Shown here: one piece after another, positions 38,050 to 47,766 of the stretch
Layout: each line of letters begins with the position of its first letter
Position numbering within the stretch: position 1 is the first letter of the stretch
Source of the DNA: Halomonas alimentaria
GTDB taxonomy: Bacteria; Pseudomonadota; Gammaproteobacteria; Pseudomonadales; Halomonadaceae
DNA: 64,000 nt
Direction: 5' to 3'
Assembly (NCBI RefSeq): GCF_009902005.1
Contig: NZ_WUTT01000001.1
Coordinates: forward strand, 2,570,227-2,634,226
Made by a program: the position numbers and the translations under genes
The notes under the pieces: generated by a model
What the model saw: only the letters and a program-made list of their open reading frames with translations
Database searches by the model: none
Told to the model about the DNA's origin: nothing

Positions 38050-39789
38050 ATGGCCCCACAAGCGAGCGAACCGGCGGCGGCCCCGTCGGCTGACAACCTG
38101 AGCATCGCCCGTGCGGCGAGACTCTGGCCCATCGAGGAGATCGCCCATCGCCTGGGCCTGTCCGGCGAGGCGGTGGAGCCCTATGGCCGCGGCATCGCCA
38201 AGCTCGACCTGACGGCCATGGCGAGCCTGGCCGAGCGTCCTAGGGGGCGCTACGTGGTGGTGACCTCGATGACCCCCACCCCGCCCGGGGAGGGCAAGAC
38301 CACCACCGCCATCGGCCTGGTGCAGGGGCTCCAGCGCCTCGGCCACACCGCCACGGTGGCCCTGCGCCAGCCCTCCATGGGCCCGACGCTGGGCCTCAAG
38401 GGCGGTGCCACCGGCGGAGGCTACAGCCAGGTGCTGCCCATGGAGCGCATCAACCTGCACCTCACCGGCGACATCCACGCGGTGGGAGCGGCCCACAACC
38501 TGCTGGCGGCCATGGTCGACAATCACCTTCACCATCGCCTGGCCCCCGAGCTGGATCCCCGCGAGGTACGCTGGCAGCGGGTCATCGACCTCAACGACCG
38601 CGCCTTGCGGCATCTGGTGATGGGTCTCGGCGGGCGCAGCGACGGGGTCCCCCGCCAGGGCGGCTTCGAGATCACCGCCGCCTCGGAGGTGATGGCGGTA
38701 CTGGCGCTGGCCGACTCCCTGGCCGACCTGCGCCGCCGCCTGGGCCGGCTGATCGTGGGACTGGACCACGACGGCGAGCCGGTCACCGCCGAACAGATCG
38801 GCGCCGCCGGTGCCATGACGGTGCTGCTCAAGGAGGCGCTCAAGCCCAACCTGCTGCAGACCCTGGAGCACGCCCCGGCGCTGATCCATGCCGGCCCCTT
38901 CGGCAACATCGCCCACGGCAACTCCTCGATCGTCGCCGACCGCATCGGCCTTCACGCCGGCGACTTCCTGATCACCGAGGCGGGTTTCGGAGCCGACATG
39001 GGTGCCGAGCGCTTCTTCAACATCAAGTGCCGGGCCTCGGGCCTCGTCCCGGATGCCGCGGTGCTGGTGGTCACGGTACGCGCCCTGAAGTACCACAGCA
39101 GCCGCCACCGAGTGATGCCCGGCCAGCCACTGCCCGCCTCGTTGCTCGGGGAATCCCCGGACGAGGTCCGGGAGGGGGGCGCCAACCTGCTCAAGCAGAT
39201 CGACAACGTGCGCGCCCACGGCCTCACCCCCGTGGTGGCGATCAATGCCTTCCCCGGCGACCACCCGAGCGAGCATGCCGCCATCCGCGAGCTGTGCGCC
39301 TCGGTGGGGGTGCGCGCCGAAGTCTCCACTCATGTGCGTGACGGCGGTGAGGGTGCCATGGCCCTGGCAGAGGCGCTGATCTCGGCGATCGACGAGGCAG
39401 ACACCACCGGGAACGGCTTCCACTTCCTCTACCCCGCCGAGATGGCGCTGGCGGAGAAGATCGAGCGCATCGCCACGCGCCTCTACGGCGCCGAGGGGGT
39501 CGACTTCGCCCCCGGCACACGCGAGCGACTGGAGACCTGGCAGCGCCAGGGCTACGGAGCCTATCCGGTGTGCATCGCCAAGACACATATGTCGCTGTCG
39601 GCCGACCCGAAACGGCTCGGCGCCCCGACCGGCTGGCGGCTGCCGGTGCGCGAGGTGCGCCTTTCCGCCGGCGCCGGCTTCGTCTACGCCCTGGCCGGGA
39701 ACATCCTCACCATGCCGGGATTCAGTGCCTCTCCCGCCGCCACACGGCTCGATATCGATGAGGATGGCGAGACAGTCGGCCTCTACTGA
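38050..39789 (+). CDS. fhs: Formate-tetrahydrofolate ligase
   Basis: 579-aa FTHFS: formate + THF + ATP gives 10-formyl-THF, feeding purine and one-carbon metabolism. P-loop PPGEGKTT is at residues 78-85; also present are RQPSMGPTLGLKGGATGGGYSQV (read in two parts), NIAHGNSSIVAD and FGADMGAERFFNIKCR. I chose the ATG at 38050 behind AGGAGGAG; the longer open frame upstream has no conserved sequence. The family is about 555-560 aa, so the N-terminus carries roughly 20 extra residues. It ends 2 bases from the convergent puuB1. Fhs often accompanies sarcosine or glycine catabolism, not evident here. Confidence 0.95.
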   Translation: MAPQASEPAAAPSADNLSIARAARLWPIEEIAHRLGLSGEAVEPYGRGIAKLDLTAMASLAERPRGRYVVVTSMTPTPPGEGKTTTAIGLVQGLQRLGHTATVALRQPSMGPTLGLKGGATGGGYSQVLPMERINLHLTGDIHAVGAAHNLLAAMVDNHLHHRLAPELDPREVRWQRVIDLNDRALRHLVMGLGGRSDGVPRQGGFEITAASEVMAVLALADSLADLRRRLGRLIVGLDHDGEPVTAEQIGAAGAMTVLLKEALKPNLLQTLEHAPALIHAGPFGNIAHGNSSIVADRIGLHAGDFLITEAGFGADMGAERFFNIKCRASGLVPDAAVLVVTVRALKYHSSRHRVMPGQPLPASLLGESPDEVREGGANLLKQIDNVRAHGLTPVVAINAFPGDHPSEHAAIRELCASVGVRAEVSTHVRDGGEGAMALAEALISAIDEADTTGNGFHFLYPAEMALAEKIERIATRLYGAEGVDFAPGTRERLETWQRQGYGAYPVCIAKTHMSLSADPKRLGAPTGWRLPVREVRLSAGAGFVYALAGNILTMPGFSASPAATRLDIDEDGETVGLY

Positions 39790-39791
39790 GT

Positions 39792-41084
39792 TCAGATACC
39801 CAACCTGTCGCGGGTCTGGTAATACCAGGCGCCGACGGCCGAGAGCGGCACCCGCAGCAGGCGCCCGCCCGGGAACGGCAGCTGGGGCAGCCCGGCGAAG
39901 GCATCGAAGCGCTCCCCCTGGCCATGCATGACCTCGGCGATCAGCTTTCCGGCCAGGTGGGTGCAGGTAACGCCGTGGCCGGAGTAGCCCTGGGCGAAGT
40001 AGACATTGCCGTTGACCACCCCGAACTGGGGCAGACGGTTCAAGGTCATCAGGAAGGTGCCGCTCCAGGCGTAGTCGACCTTGACGTCGGCGAGTTCTGG
40101 AAAGGTCTTGAGCATCTTGGGACGGATCACCGCCGTGATGTCTGCCGGGTCGCTGCCGCCGTAGTTGACCCCGCCGCCGTAGAGCAGGCGGTTGTCGCGG
40201 GTCAGGCGGTAGTAGTCGAGCAGGTAGTTGCAGTCCTCCACCGCCAGGCCATTGGGAATCAGCTCACGGGCCCGCTCCTCGCCCAGCGGCTCGGTGGTGA
40301 TGATCTGGGTTCCGCAGGGCATCGACCTGCCCTCGATCTCCGGCAGCACCCCCTTGAGGTAGGCGTTGCCCGCCATCACCACCCGTTCGGCGCGCACCCG
40401 GCCGTTGGCGGTGCTCACCACCACGGGCTCGCCATGCGCAAGGCCGGTCACCGGCGAGTATTCGAAGATGCGCCCGCCGAGCGACTCCAGGGCGGCGGCC
40501 TGACCCAGCACCAGGTTGAGCGGGTGCAGGTGGCCGCCACCGTGATCCACCAGGGCGCCGGAGTAGCGGTCGGAATTCACCTCGCGCTTGAGTGCCTCGC
40601 CTTCCAGCAGCTCGAGCTCGCGGTAGCCATAGCGCTCCCAGAGCGCCTGGTGCTCGCGCAGCCCCTCGAGCTGCTTTTGATTGCAGGCGGCGAAGAGGTT
40701 GCCGTCCCTGAGATCGCAGTCGATGGCATAGCGGTCGACGCGCTCGCGGATGATGCGGTTGCCCTCGAAGGCCATGTCGCCCAGGGCTCGGGCGGTCTCG
40801 GCACCGTACTTGGCCTCGATCACGTCCATGTCGCGGCTGTAGCTGTTGACGATCTGGCCGCCATTGCGCCCGGAGGCGCCGTAGCCGACCCGCACGGCCT
40901 CCAGCACCACCACCGAGAGGCCCCGCTCAGCCAGGTGAAGGGCGGCGGAGATGCCGGTGAAGCCGGCGCCCACCACGCAGACATCACACTCGACCTCGCC
41001 CTCGAGGGCGGGGCGCTCGGGAGCAGGGTTGGCGGTGGCCGCGTACCAGGACGCGGCGTGATCGGGCTCGAACGAGACGGACAT
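39792..41084 (-). CDS. puuB: Gamma-glutamylputrescine oxidoreductase, copy 1 (FAD-dependent, DAO family)
   Basis: 430-aa flavoenzyme of the DadA/PuuB family, oxidising gamma-glutamylputrescine to the aldehyde with H2O2 release. The FAD dinucleotide fold is VCVVGAGFTGISAALHLAERG, followed by GYGASGRNGGQIVNSYSRDM and the C-terminal FAQGYSGHGVTCTHLAGKLIAE. It has its own start region after the 41177-41211 terminator, hence a separate unit from the pot operon. A paralogue is at 47767-49053. Substrate specificity is inferred from neighbours. Confidence 0.85.
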   Translation of the reverse strand: MSVSFEPDHAASWYAATANPAPERPALEGEVECDVCVVGAGFTGISAALHLAERGLSVVVLEAVRVGYGASGRNGGQIVNSYSRDMDVIEAKYGAETARALGDMAFEGNRIIRERVDRYAIDCDLRDGNLFAACNQKQLEGLREHQALWERYGYRELELLEGEALKREVNSDRYSGALVDHGGGHLHPLNLVLGQAAALESLGGRIFEYSPVTGLAHGEPVVVSTANGRVRAERVVMAGNAYLKGVLPEIEGRSMPCGTQIITTEPLGEERARELIPNGLAVEDCNYLLDYYRLTRDNRLLYGGGVNYGGSDPADITAVIRPKMLKTFPELADVKVDYAWSGTFLMTLNRLPQFGVVNGNVYFAQGYSGHGVTCTHLAGKLIAEVMHGQGERFDAFAGLPQLPFPGGRLLRVPLSAVGAWYYQTRDRLGI

Positions 41085-41100
41085 GAGACCCCCTTGGAAA

Positions 41101-41116
41101 TTTTATTCAACACTTG
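41101..41116 (-). promoter_or_regulatory. TATTCAA-type motif upstream of puuB1
   Basis: TTTTATTCAACACTTG (minus CAAGTGTTGAATAAAA) lies 17-32 bases before the puuB1 ATG. It shares the TATTCAA core with motifs at 34973, 35105 and 49158. A TATAAT hexamer on the minus strand (41168-41163) lies about 80 bases before the ATG. Confidence 0.35.
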
Positions 41117-41176
41117 ATCGCCATATTACCGACCTATCCCGGAGAATGGCAAACATGATGGCATTATATATTCACC

Positions 41177-41211
41177 AAAAAAGACGCCGCCGAGGGTGCC
41201 CCCGGCGGCGT
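41177..41211 (-). terminator. Intrinsic terminator of the pot/puu operon
   Basis: On the minus strand, ACGCCGCCG and CGGCGGCGT form a 9-bp GC-rich stem 21 bases after the stop of the last binding-protein gene, followed by TC and six T residues (41182-41177). This marks the end of the 49053-41232 operon. Confidence 0.85.
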
Positions 41212-41231
41212 GATGGCGAGCGCGGCCAGCC

Positions 41232-42311
41232 TCAGCGGCTGCGCGCCTCGTTCCACAGCTCCTGGAGCAGCTCCAGCTGCTCGCCACTCACCGAGGGGGT
41301 GAAGTGGAGCCGCTCGCGGGCGGCGGCGTCGGGCATCACCGGCGGTTCGCGAAGGGCATCGTTGACCAGCGACAGGGCCGCCTCGTTGGGCGTGGTATAG
41401 AAGTTGTAGTTGGCCAGTCGGGCGGCCACCTCGGGACGCAGCAGGTACTCGATGAAGGCCTGCGCCGCCTCGGGGTTCGGGGCGCGCGCCGGGATCGCCA
41501 GCACGTCGACCCAGCGCTGGGATCCCTCCTCGGGGATGAAGAAGCCCAGCTTGCCGTAGGTCTCGGGATCCTCGGCACGCTTTCCGGCCAGGTCACCGTT
41601 GTAGGCGATGCCGGCGTGGATCACCCCGTTGGCCACCTGTTCGATGGCCGCCGTGGCATCCACGAAGCCGACGAAGTTGTCTCGGCCGCGGGTCTCGATG
41701 ACCTGCCTGGCCGCCGCTACCCAGGGCTCCTGCCCCACGCAGTCGAAGCCGGCCCCCTGGAAGGCGCAGGCGGTGCCGAAGGTGAACTGGGCGTCACCCT
41801 TGAGCAGCGCGAAGGGGTAGTCGCCGTTGACCTCGGGATCATAGAGCAGGCCCCAGCTCGGTACCGGGTCGGGCCAGGTCTCGGTGTTGTAGACGATGCC
41901 GGTGGCGCCCCACAGGTAGGGCACGGTATAGGCACCCTCGGGGTCATAGCTGGGTGCGCGGAACTCGTCGAGGATATTGTCGTGCCCCTCCAGCGCCTCG
42001 CCCTCGGCGGCCAGTGGACGCACCAGCCCGGCGTCGATCAGCCGCGGCACGAAGTAGTCCGAGGGCACGATCAGGTCGTACTGGGCGTCGCCCCCGGCGG
42101 TGAGCTTGGAGAACAGTTCGGCGTTGGAGTTGTAGTAGTTCTGTACCACCTCCAGGCCACTCTCCTCCTCGAAGTCCTCGATGATGGCCGGATCCATGTA
42201 GTCCGACCAGTTGAACAGCCGCAGCTTGCCGTCAGCGGCAGCGGCGGCCACGCTCAGCGTGAGCAGGCCCAGTCCGGCGAGCGGCGCCCAGCGGCTCGGT
42301 GTCATCGGCAT
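41232..42311 (-). CDS. Polyamine ABC transporter substrate-binding protein (second copy)
   Basis: 359-aa periplasmic binding protein of the PotF/SpuD/SpuE family with a signal peptide (APLAGLGLLTLSVAAAAA-D) and the mature start KLRLFNWSDYMDPAIIEDFEEE in two pieces. It is paralogous to the protein at 43788-44852: both have FNW-YMDP, VPSDYFVPRLI-type and C-terminal FTPS...LW.E..SR sequences. In Pseudomonas SpuD prefers putrescine and SpuE spermidine; which this is cannot be told by eye. I chose the ATG at 42311 because AGGGAG is 7 bases upstream; an ATG 6 bases earlier is too close. Last gene of the operon. Confidence 0.92.
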   Translation of the reverse strand: MPMTPSRWAPLAGLGLLTLSVAAAAADGKLRLFNWSDYMDPAIIEDFEEESGLEVVQNYYNSNAELFSKLTAGGDAQYDLIVPSDYFVPRLIDAGLVRPLAAEGEALEGHDNILDEFRAPSYDPEGAYTVPYLWGATGIVYNTETWPDPVPSWGLLYDPEVNGDYPFALLKGDAQFTFGTACAFQGAGFDCVGQEPWVAAARQVIETRGRDNFVGFVDATAAIEQVANGVIHAGIAYNGDLAGKRAEDPETYGKLGFFIPEEGSQRWVDVLAIPARAPNPEAAQAFIEYLLRPEVAARLANYNFYTTPNEAALSLVNDALREPPVMPDAAARERLHFTPSVSGEQLELLQELWNEARSR

Positions 42312-42335
42312 CGTCATTCTCCCTGTTGCGGATCA

Positions 42336-42357
42336 CCGGGCGCATCGAGGCGCCCGG
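42336..42357 (-). repeat. Intercistronic hairpin between puuA2 and the second binding-protein gene
   Basis: CCGGGCGC-ATCGAG-GCGCCCGG is a perfect 8-bp stem in the 54-base gap, without T-run. Likely an RNA processing or stability element within the operon. Confidence 0.5.
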
Positions 42358-42365
42358 CTGTAAGC

Positions 42366-43733
42366 CTAGACCCTGAGCAGCAGATGCTCCCGCTCCCAGG
42401 AACTGATCACCTGGAAATAGGCACGATGCTCGGCGCGCTTCACCGCCAGGTAGCTGTGGGTAAAACGCTCACCGAGGATATCGGCCAGGGGCTGGCAGTC
42501 GTGCAGCAGATCCAGGGCCGGGCCGATATCGTCGGGCAGCTTGTGGCCGCCGGACCAGGCGGAGCCGGTCATCGGCGGACGCGGCTCGAGCTGGCTGAGC
42601 ATGCCCAGGTAGCCGCAGGCCAGCGAGGCAGCCATCACCAGGTAGGGGTTGGCATCGGCGCCGGCCAGGCGGTTCTCCACCCGGGTCGCCTCGGGCGACG
42701 AGACTGGCACCCGCAGCCCCACCGTGCGGTTGTCCATGCCCCACTCCACGTTGATCGGCGCAGAACCGCTGCTCTCGGTGCGCATCAGGCGACGATAGGA
42801 GTTGACGTTGGGAGCCAACAGCGGCATCACCGACGGCAGGTACTTCTGCAGGCCGCCGATGAAGTGGTGGAAGAGCCGGCTGGGCTGGCCGTCGTCGCCG
42901 GCGAAGACGTTATGCCCGTCCTTGGCGTCCAGCAGGCTCTGGTGGATATGCATGGAGCTGCCCGGCTCGTTGGCCATGGGCTTGGCCATGAAGGTGGCGT
43001 ACATGCCGTGGCGCAGCGCCGTCTCGCGCAGGGTGCGCTTGAACATCACCACCTGGTCGGCCAGTGCCAGCGGGTCGCCATGCTGGAAGTTGACCTCCAT
43101 CTGCCCCGCCCCCTCTTCGTGGATCAGGGTGTCCAGGTCGAGATTCATGGCCTCGCAGTAGTCGTACATCTCCTCGAACAGCGGATCGAACTCATTGACC
43201 GCATCGATGGAGAAGGACTGACGGCTGCTCTCCTGGCGCCCGGTACGGCCGATGGGCGGCTCCAGGGGGTAGTCGGAGTCGGTGTTGGTCTTGACCAGGT
43301 AGAACTCCACCTCGGGGGCGATCACCGGGGTCCAGCCACGCTTGGCATAGAGCTCCAGCACCCGCTTGAGCACATGGCGCGGCGCCAGCTCCACCGGCTC
43401 ACCGGTCAGGTAGTAGCAGTCGTGGATGATCTGGGCAGTGGGATCCTCGGCCCAGGGCACCAGGAAGACGGCCTTGGGATCGGGCACCAGCTCCATGTCC
43501 CGCTCGGCGGGATTCCAGAAGCGGATATCCTCGTCATCGGGATACCCCCCGGTGACGGTCTGGATGAAGATCGAGTCGGGCAGGCGCGGTCGCCCGCCGT
43601 TGAGGTACTTGCCGGCGGGCATGATCTTGCCCTTGAGGATGCCGGTCAGGTCGCTGACCAGGCACTCCACCTCGGTGATACCGTGATTCTGGAACCAGTC
43701 GTTGAGGAGCGGCTGCTCCTGTCGGTTACTCAT
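42366..43733 (-). CDS. puuA: Gamma-glutamylpolyamine synthetase, copy 2 (glutamine synthetase family)
   Basis: 455-aa paralogue of the 35177 gene, inside the transport operon. GS motifs: EVECLVSDLTGILKGKI, APEVEFYLV, EGAGQMEVNFQHGDPL, GSSMHIHQSLLD, NRTVGLRVPVSSPEATRVENRLAGADANPYLV in parts. Pseudomonas carries several such PauA enzymes with different amine preferences, so this copy may serve a different polyamine. I chose the ATG at 43733 (MSNRQEQPLL) because AAGGA lies 7 bases upstream; the ATG 18 bases earlier has no site. It is flanked by binding-protein paralogues. Confidence 0.9.
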   Translation of the reverse strand: MSNRQEQPLLNDWFQNHGITEVECLVSDLTGILKGKIMPAGKYLNGGRPRLPDSIFIQTVTGGYPDDEDIRFWNPAERDMELVPDPKAVFLVPWAEDPTAQIIHDCYYLTGEPVELAPRHVLKRVLELYAKRGWTPVIAPEVEFYLVKTNTDSDYPLEPPIGRTGRQESSRQSFSIDAVNEFDPLFEEMYDYCEAMNLDLDTLIHEEGAGQMEVNFQHGDPLALADQVVMFKRTLRETALRHGMYATFMAKPMANEPGSSMHIHQSLLDAKDGHNVFAGDDGQPSRLFHHFIGGLQKYLPSVMPLLAPNVNSYRRLMRTESSGSAPINVEWGMDNRTVGLRVPVSSPEATRVENRLAGADANPYLVMAASLACGYLGMLSQLEPRPPMTGSAWSGGHKLPDDIGPALDLLHDCQPLADILGERFTHSYLAVKRAEHRAYFQVISSWEREHLLLRV

Positions 43734-43759
43734 GGGAATGTCCTTGCTCATGGTAAGGC

Positions 43760-43781
43760 GGCCCCCGGCGCACCGGGGGCC
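43760..43781 (-). repeat. Intercistronic hairpin after the first binding-protein gene
   Basis: GGCCCCCGG-CGCA-CCGGGGGCC, a perfect 9-bp GC stem with a 4-base loop in the gap between the binding-protein gene (43788-44852) and puuA2. Such hairpins downstream of binding-protein genes commonly protect upstream mRNA and reduce downstream expression. No T-run. Confidence 0.6.
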
Positions 43782-43787
43782 GTCCGC

Positions 43788-44852
43788 TCAGCGTGACTGA
43801 ACCTCCGACCAGAGCTGCTGGAAGATCTGCAGGGACTCGCCCTCCAGGCTCGGCGTGAAGCGCAGGCGTGCCATGTCATCCTCGCTGGGCTGCACTGGCG
43901 GCACGGTCAGCACCTCATCCAGGTAGGGCTCGGCGGCGGCATTGGGGCTGGCGTAGTAGTTGTAGTTGGAGAGCTGGGCGCCCACCTCGGCATCGAGGAT
44001 GAAGTCGATGAACTTGTGGGCCATGTCGGCATTGGGGGCCTCGGAGGTGATCATCATCGAGTCCACCCACATCTCGGCCCCCTCGTCGGGGATCATGAAG
44101 TCCAGGGTTTCGAAGGACTCCGGGTCCTCGTCCTTGAAGAACAGGTAGTCGCCGTTGTAGGAGAGTCCGATATGGGTCACGCCGCGGGCCAGCTGCTGCA
44201 GCGCCGGGGTGCCGTCGGTGAAGCCGCTGAAGGTATCGCGTCCCTTGGTCTCGATCAGCAGGCGGGCGGCCTCCTTCCAGCCCTCGGGGTCGGTGCAGTC
44301 GTAGCCGTGGCCGAGGTAGGCGCAGGCGCCGCCCAGGCTGACCTGACCGTCCCCCATCAGCGCGAAGGGATGGTCCGGATTGACCTCGGGGTCGAACAGC
44401 AGCGACCAGCTCTTGGGCGCATCCGGGAAGGTCTCGGTGTTGTAGACCACCCCGGTGGTGCCCCACTGGTAGGGGGCGGTGTACTCGGCGCCCGGGTCGA
44501 ACACCGGGTCCTGGAACTGCTCCATGACGTTGGCGAAGTTGGGAAGCTTCGCCTTGTCGAGCTTCTGCACCAGGCCGGTCTCGATCAGCCGCGGCACGTA
44601 GTAGTTGGAGGGCACGATGATGTCGTACTGGGAGACACCCCCGGCCTGGAGCTTGGAGAGCATCTCAGGCAGCGAGTTGAAGTAGTTCTGCACCACCTCG
44701 ACGTCGTACTTCTCCTCGAAGGCCTCGATGATCTCGGGGTCCATGTACTCGGTCCAGTTGAACAGGTAGAGCTTGTTCTCCTGGGCCTGGACGCTGCCGG
44801 CGAGCAGCGCGGCGCCGACGGACAGGGCAAGTGCGGTCTTGTTGATTGTCAT
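43788..44852 (-). CDS. potF: Polyamine ABC transporter substrate-binding protein (PotF/SpuD type)
   Basis: 354-aa periplasmic binding protein with a clear signal peptide (ALALSVGAALLAGSVQAQE, cleavage after VQA). The mature region starts NKLYLFNWTEYMDPEIIEAF; also VQNYFNSLPEML, YDIIVPSNYYVPRLIE and GYDCTDPEGW. It delivers putrescine or spermidine to the PotHI/PotG permease encoded just upstream, a 39-base gap after potI. Its paralogue is two genes downstream. Confidence 0.94.
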   Translation of the reverse strand: MTINKTALALSVGAALLAGSVQAQENKLYLFNWTEYMDPEIIEAFEEKYDVEVVQNYFNSLPEMLSKLQAGGVSQYDIIVPSNYYVPRLIETGLVQKLDKAKLPNFANVMEQFQDPVFDPGAEYTAPYQWGTTGVVYNTETFPDAPKSWSLLFDPEVNPDHPFALMGDGQVSLGGACAYLGHGYDCTDPEGWKEAARLLIETKGRDTFSGFTDGTPALQQLARGVTHIGLSYNGDYLFFKDEDPESFETLDFMIPDEGAEMWVDSMMITSEAPNADMAHKFIDFILDAEVGAQLSNYNYYASPNAAAEPYLDEVLTVPPVQPSEDDMARLRFTPSLEGESLQIFQQLWSEVQSR

Positions 44853-44891
44853 GATGACTCTCCTGGTTTCCCCGTGGAGTGAGGTGCCGGC

Positions 44892-45689
44892 TCAGGCCTG
44901 CCGGCGACGGCTGAACATCAGGCTGATGATGGCGGCGATGGCTACCGCGCCGATCATCAGGGTAGCGATGGCGTTGATCTCGGGCGACACCCCCTTCTTG
45001 ATCGCACCCCAGATGTAGATCGGCAGGGTCGCGCTCTCCGGCCCCGCGGTGAAGAAGCTGATCACGAAGTCATCCACCGACAGGGTGAAGGAGAGGAAGA
45101 AGGCCGAGATCAGCGCCGGCTTGATGGTCGGCAGCATGAAGTGGATCACCCGCTTGGCCGGCGTGGCATAGAGATCCTTGGCCGCCTCGAAGAGCGTCGG
45201 GTCCAGACCCACGAAGCGCGAGTAGACGATCAGCGCCACGAAGGGGATCTGGAAGGTGACGTGGGCGATGATCATGGTGCCCAGGCCCGGCTGGAAGAGC
45301 CCGGTCAGGCGGTGGATCTGCACAAAGAAGGCCATCTCCGAGATGCCGAAGACGATGTCGGGCAGCACGATGGGCAGGTAGATCAGCACGATCAGCCAGC
45401 CCAGCTTGCGATGCCGGTGACGGTACATGCCGTAGCCGATCAGGCAGCCGACGCCCAGTGCGATCACCGAGGAGACGATGGCCAGCACCATGCTGTTGGC
45501 GAAGGCCGAGAGGATCTCCTCGTTGCCCAGCAGCCGCTCGTACCAGCGCAGCGAGAAGCCGGTAAAGCGTGCCGCGCTGTTGGAGGCGTTGAAGGAGAAC
45601 AACATCACCACCGCCAGCGGCAGGTAGAGGAAGGCCAAGGTGAACCACCAGAAGCCGGTCAGGCCTCGCTTGAGCGTGCGCTTTCTCAT
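44892..45689 (-). CDS. potI: Polyamine ABC transporter permease PotI
   Basis: 265-aa inner-membrane permease with six helices, starting MRKRTLKRGLTGFWWFTLAF. The EAA loop that docks on the ATPase reads LFEAAKDLYATPAKRVIHFMLPTIKPALIS in parts. It forms the translocation pore with PotH. The start overlaps potH by 4 bases. I chose the ATG immediately after the overlap; the longer upstream frame is the potH shadow. Confidence 0.95.
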   Translation of the reverse strand: MRKRTLKRGLTGFWWFTLAFLYLPLAVVMLFSFNASNSAARFTGFSLRWYERLLGNEEILSAFANSMVLAIVSSVIALGVGCLIGYGMYRHRHRKLGWLIVLIYLPIVLPDIVFGISEMAFFVQIHRLTGLFQPGLGTMIIAHVTFQIPFVALIVYSRFVGLDPTLFEAAKDLYATPAKRVIHFMLPTIKPALISAFFLSFTLSVDDFVISFFTAGPESATLPIYIWGAIKKGVSPEINAIATLMIGAVAIAAIISLMFSRRRQA

Positions 45690-46609
45690 ATCACCACCTC
45701 CTCGCCGCCACCCAGGCGCTTGCCGATGCGACGCATGGCGTAGAGCCCGATGAAGGTGGCGATCAGCATCAGGATCGCGCCGGCCGCCCCCAGCGGCCAG
45801 TTGGCGCCACCGGAGAACTGGTTGGCCACCAGGTTGCCGAGCATCATGCCCTTGCCGCCGCCCAGCAGCTCGGGGATTACATACATGCCGAAGGCGGGAA
45901 TCGCCACCAGCACGATGCCGGCCAGCAGCCCCGGCAGGGTCTGGGGGAACACCGCATGCCAGAAGGCGCGCACGGGCGAGGCGTAGAGGTCCTGGGCGGC
46001 CTCCACCTGGGCGGTATCGAGCTTCTCGAAGGCGGCGTAGAGCGGCAGCACCATGAAGGGCAGGAAGTTGTAGACCAGGCCCAGGGTCACCGCGAAGTTG
46101 GAGGGGTAGAGCCCCATGTTGGGAGCGATCAACCCCAGGCTCTCGGCCAGGCCGGAGAGCGGGGTGCCCGGGGCCAGCAGGTTCATCCAGCCGAAGGTGC
46201 GGATCACCTGGTTGGTCCAGCTGGGTACCACCACCAGCAGCAGCATGATCGGCCGCCACTTCGCGCGACAGGTGCTGATGTAGTAGGCGATGGGGTAGGC
46301 AACGATCACCACCAGGCCGGTGGAGACCAGGGTCTGCCACAACGAGCGCAGCAGGGTGTAGAGGTTGCCCGGGCTCCAGCCCAGGAAGCCGAAGCCCGCC
46401 AGGCGCCGGAACGATTCCAGCGACAGCGGCATCTCCGGCAGGCCGTAGGGGCCATTGGTCATGAAGGCCACGCCCATCAGGTAGGCGCTGGGCAACACCA
46501 GGAAGATGATGATCCAGGTCGCCCCGGGGGCGACGGTAAACAGCAGGTGGCGACTCTCGCGCACCATGGCCCGGCTGCGGGCCGTCGGGGTCACGCCGGC
46601 GTAGGACAT
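45686..46609 (-). CDS. potH: Polyamine ABC transporter permease PotH
   Basis: 307-aa permease, six predicted helices plus an N-terminal cytoplasmic extension (MSYAGVTPTARSRAMVRESR). The EAA loop is VEAAQDLYASPVRAFWHAVFP, and SWTNQVIRTFGWMNLL is typical of PotB/PotH. Overlaps potI by 4 bases and starts 10 bases after the potG stop. Confidence 0.95.
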   Translation of the reverse strand: MSYAGVTPTARSRAMVRESRHLLFTVAPGATWIIIFLVLPSAYLMGVAFMTNGPYGLPEMPLSLESFRRLAGFGFLGWSPGNLYTLLRSLWQTLVSTGLVVIVAYPIAYYISTCRAKWRPIMLLLVVVPSWTNQVIRTFGWMNLLAPGTPLSGLAESLGLIAPNMGLYPSNFAVTLGLVYNFLPFMVLPLYAAFEKLDTAQVEAAQDLYASPVRAFWHAVFPQTLPGLLAGIVLVAIPAFGMYVIPELLGGGKGMMLGNLVANQFSGGANWPLGAAGAILMLIATFIGLYAMRRIGKRLGGGEEVVI

Positions 46610-46619
46610 GGGAAACTCC

Positions 46620-47729
<1,110 letters not shown>

Positions 47730-47766
47730 GGCGTTGCTCTCTGTTGTTTTGGTGTCTCGCCGGCCG

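Noticed and set aside
41304..43796. 830-codon plus-strand open frame
   Set aside because: Antisense to the binding-protein and puuA2 genes, spans two real genes and their hairpins, no ribosome-binding site or family similarity.
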